Source: Megamerina dolium (taxonomy: Eukaryota > Arthropoda > Insecta > Diptera > Megamerinidae). Taken from it: 64,000 nt of DNA. A model generated the notes under the pieces. The model was not told the DNA's origin, did no database searches, and was given only the letters and a program-made list of their open reading frames with translations. How positions within the stretch are numbered: position 1 is the stretch's first letter; every line of letters begins with the position of its first letter. The stretch is taken from NCBI GenBank assembly GCA_963854835.1, contig OY978526.1:90179846-90243845 (forward strand), given 5' to 3'. Positions 60,970 to 64,000 of this stretch are shown here, in pieces. The position numbers were made by a program, and so were the translations under genes.

Positions 60970-61340
60970 GATAAGTGCCATAGCTCAGTTAATTAGTGTG
61001 TTGGCCTTCTGATCTGTAGGTCGTAGTTTCAATCCCCGGCTGAAGCATAACTAATTTATTATCGAAAAGATATTTCTTTCGAACGATACCCACCTGTCGG
61101 CAAGCAATTGGCAATTCTTCCGGCAGTAACAATTTGCCATGGAAAAGCTTCTAAAAGAATTCTGCGACCAAACTCAGAAAAGGTGATGTCGCAAGATTTC
61201 TGCCATTCGGAACCCGTGAAAGTAAGTAGGTCCCTTCTAATACTGTCCAAAATTTAGCTAGTACAACAGTAATGGAAGAGAAGATCTGCCAAAAAGCCCT
61301 TCGGGGCTTTAAGTGCCACATATATATTAATTAATTGGTT
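60970..61340 (+). mobile_element. tRNA-derived SINE copy 4, essentially complete
   Basis: The head AGTGCCATAGCTCAGTTAAT (A box) and GGTCGTAGTTTCAATCCCCG (B box) is followed by the family body and a terminal hairpin at 61293-61310, AAAGCCC-TTCG-GGGCTTT, seven base pairs under a TTCG loop. AAGTGCCACATATATATT forms the tail. Short open frames inside it (for example the one at 61059-61250 on the minus strand) are recurring shadows in every copy and are not genes. Confidence 0.88.
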
Positions 61341-61398
61341 TAATTACTGTCAAAGAGGGACCTATGCCTCTAATCCACTTTCCTTTGTTACGCCACTG

Positions 61399-63424
61399 GT
61401 AGGGTTATATGCCTCACTGTTTTTGGTTTTTTTTTTTCAAGCATCAAAGCGCAACTCTTAAATTTTCATCAACAAATATTGTAATTAAAAAGTGTCCCAT
61501 TGGAAGTTGACAAAACCTTGGATTTTTATTTTTCATTATTTAAGGTGTTAATAAGACACTTCAAAATAGGTTTTATTTAAAACTTCCACATTTGCACACA
61601 TAGTAAAATATAAATGTGAAAAATTTTCAAAAATTTGTCAAATTTAAATCAAAAGCGACACGTCTTAATTTGGCATCGGCGGCTCTTTGATGTGTTAAGT
61701 TAAGTGAGTTCGAAAGATGAGCATCAAGGACCACGGTAATGTATATAAGCATAAGTAATTGCATATGTATAATACATATGTATATGCATTTACACATCTA
61801 TGAGTACATATAACGTCAGTAGATGAAACGGTTTGGCTGGTTTCGTTCTTTGTTGGGTCAAAGTAAAGGTCAGAATGATTATGTGTGCGCGTGTGTGTAC
61901 ATGTGTTTGTGCGTTTGCCTCAAAATACTTTCAAATTTTTTTCCTAAATATGTTTAATATGTTTTTCGATTTTATGTTACTCTATTTTAATGTATTTTTG
62001 ATTATTTTGTATTTTTCGACATTTTATGTTTTCAATATTTTATTGAGTATATTTTGTGTTATTTGTATTTGTTTTTTTCTTTCTTTTTTTTGGGGGGGTT
62101 TTTGCAAAAGAAAAACCGAAGAATAAATAAAAACATAAAATTTTCTTCTCACACATTACTAAGTACTTATGTATGTTATTTGGAAATGTTATGGGTCTGG
62201 TATTGTAAAATCGTTCACACATCTGTTTTAATGTAAATGTGTGGGTTTGCACTAAATGAGCCGATATTCGGAAACGTACATTTAATATTACAACAATGGT
62301 GAGTACAAAATTGTGTAAAACGTAATGAAAATATGTGTGTGTGTGCATAAGTCAAGTTATTTGTTGTAAACTGAAGAATGTAAAAGGTTAAGTAAGAGAG
62401 AAAAAAAAAATGGATTAATACTAACTTTAAATCACATGTAATATATTGAAAATGAAGGTTTTTCACATTACATATTTTTGTCCTTAAATATGTACTATAT
62501 ACTTTGGAATATGTACATTAGGAGGTGCCAAATTTTTCAACGTGCAGCTTGTTATCGCATTTATAGTGGCCATTTGGAAAGGCAGTTCCCTTAAGAGGTG
62601 ATGATAGTTGGTAATTTTATTGGAAGAAACAATTAAAAGGGTTCTATCATACATTTCACCACTCTAGATGCAATTTCTAGTGAGTTACGGGGTTTGTTTG
62701 TTAATTTTCAGATGTTTTTTTTTTTTTTTGGTAATTTGCAATGGGAGTTCATCACCAAATTGATGATGATGAAAAATGATTTATATAAAAATTTGAAAAA
62801 AGTAGTCCAGTCTAATTCTGATATATCTTTATACTTCTTTATGATGATTGCTTGCAGTGATCCAATTTAAACCACCTTAATACCTACTTACACACATAAG
62901 TACATAGTAAATGTGCCCGTACACATATAAGTAGTGATTGCAATGCTAAGAATCCCCTAAAGGATTGTTCGTATTTATACAAATGTATATATACAATATT
63001 TACTTATACATATCTATATACATGTACCTAAACTTATGCACAATATGTGTATAATTTTCATATGGAATTATTCAATTCCAATGACTATGGTATAATATAT
63101 GTATATACTAGTATGGTACAAATATCATATATATATCGGTATTCGAAAAGTGTGATTTGTAAAATTCTAATTTAAATTTCGAATGAACATACATTTTACA
63201 CACTCCTGTGAATACTATTAAAAAATTTTATATTGATAATATTGTGTTTAAGCATTTTTTGCATGAAGTCTAAATAAATTGACTTTAAAATTTTACACAT
63301 GATACATTTTAGCAATCCGCAAAATTGTTAATTTAAGGAAAAATGCTGCTTCTGTCGTTCTGTGACACTTCAACACGCTCGATGCTTCCTTTTTTCTTTT
63401 ATGTTTTTTTTTATTTTACATATA
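61399..63424. other. AT-rich non-coding DNA
   Basis: No gene seen. The hydrophobic open frame at 61833-62126 is T-rich low-complexity sequence without a family match. Confidence 0.6.
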
Positions 63425-63910
63425 TAGTCCCGGTCACCAGTCTGGAGCCGGCTGAAACTGGTAGTAGCTTCGGCTATGAGGTTTTACCAAATTAAATTTA
63501 AATTTGATGCCACGGGAAATCAGGTTGGAATACCTTTAACCTGATCGTTGGAAACGCCCCTTCGAGGAAGTTTTAATGGTGGTTGTGGTAACCCAAAGAA
63601 CACGCGAGTAGAGTATTCCACGTCAAAGGTGTGGAGTACTCGATGTGGAGTTGCATTTCAACCAGGGTACTAACCCCTTAGATCAGAAGAGGTTTTAGTT
63701 AGATCTCGATCCCCACCAACGACGTCCACGTAGAACGTCCATTCAACGTGTCCCAATTGGTACCGTAGGAGCCTGAAGGTTGGTTTCCAATTTTCCAATC
63801 CTTATCGCCGCCGATAAGCGCATGTCACATCTAGGTTTCCACAATTCAGACAGCCACACTAGTCTTCCAACAGCAAAAGTGAAACCCCATACCTACCTAC
63901 CTACCTAGGT
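63425..63910. other. GC-rich dispersed-element candidate ending in (CTAC)n
   Basis: About 480 bases of balanced composition in an AT-rich setting, starting CCCGGTCACCAGTCTGGAGC and ending in CCTACCTACCTACCTAGG. It contains GTGTGGAGTACTCGATGTGG and an inverted echo of it (GAGTAGAGTATTCCACG). No long open frame. It looks like the untranslated end of a non-LTR element with a tetranucleotide tail; this is inference. Confidence 0.35.
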
Positions 63911-63960
63911 CGTATAATTTAAACCAGTTTTCACTTTTTGTCGAAAATTCCCTGACAGAA

Positions 63961-64000
63961 GAATCGAAATCGAAACAGAAATCGAAATCGGAACCGAATA
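63961..64000. repeat. AAATCG-type hexamer repeat at window end
   Basis: GAATCGAAATCGAAACAGAA and the following bases form an imperfect (GAAATC)n array that runs off the end of the window. Confidence 0.75.

Larger units (their letters stand above)
59804..61398. mobile_element. Possible hAT-like element enclosing LINE and SINE insertions
   Basis: The left end CAGTGGTGTAGCCAAGAGGA and, inverted on the right, CAGTGGCGTAACAAAGGAAA are similar, in the CAGNGGNGTA style of hAT-type ends. The flanking 8-mers GTAGGAGT (59796-59803) and GTAGGGTT (61399-61406) agree at six of eight positions. No hAT transposase is recognisable in the non-nested parts, so it would be a non-autonomous or decayed copy. Confidence 0.45.

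Noticed and set aside
60974..61045. Functional tRNA gene
   Set aside because: Has A and B boxes but belongs to a SINE copy with a long non-tRNA body; no convincing cloverleaf or acceptor stem.
61833..62126. 97-residue hydrophobic open frame
   Set aside because: T-rich sequence automatically gives Phe/Leu/Ile runs; no family similarity.

Overview
This window is eukaryotic, gene-poor and AT-rich. It looks like higher-fly (Diptera) DNA, and a tephritid fruit fly is my best guess. The basis is the many mariner-family transposon copies (including rosa-like DD41D elements, a group I know from Ceratitis), the very frequent TATGTACATATG-type motifs, the dense (CAA)n/(TTG)n and (CAT)n microsatellites, and short AT-rich introns with GTAAGT donors. 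The species assignment is inference. I see no operons, bacterial signals or CRISPR arrays, and no functional tRNA or rRNA genes.

The only host gene I can support is a fatty acyl-CoA reductase (FAR) on the minus strand. It has eight coding exons between 39814 (start) and 29606 (stop). Every exon joins in phase through GT/AG junctions into a 483-residue protein. It carries the TGGTGFFGK NADPH-binding loop, the YTFTK catalytic pair, the GWIDN-YGP block and a C-terminal FAR_C-like domain with one hydrophobic segment. Its introns have been invaded by mariner copies (30305-31228 and 32173-33410) and by a LINE reverse-transcriptase scrap (about 35050-35330).

The rest is a transposon graveyard. I recognise at least seven mariner/Tc1-like lineages: (A) four copies with CGAGGGCGGTCCC ends; (B) three copies with AGGTGTAGTAAAAAG ends; (C) one near full-length copy with CAGTCCATAAGTTCG ends; (D) two DD41D copies; two more degenerate DDE elements (1361-2735 and 28240-28676); and an irritans/Himar-like remnant (18590-19440). 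All are broken. There are also several 3' ends of non-LTR retrotransposons (LINEs), two terminal-inverted-repeat MITE-like elements (17949-18552 and 26930-27445), a possible hAT-like element with nested insertions (59804-61398), and a possible LTR scrap near 19471-19810.

The most interesting signal is a tRNA-derived SINE family of about 365 bp with four clear copies and one decayed copy. One copy is full length and flanked by a perfect 14-bp target-site duplication inside an older transposon. Its 3' end carries a hairpin capped by TTCG, and two copies differ by a compensatory base-pair change. Other structural oddities are a 745-bp tandem duplication of a LINE 3' end (49947-51425), a 50-bp inverted repeat built from two mariner ends plus flanking DNA (53202-53342), and a microsatellite-rich block at 20.9-25.5 kb.
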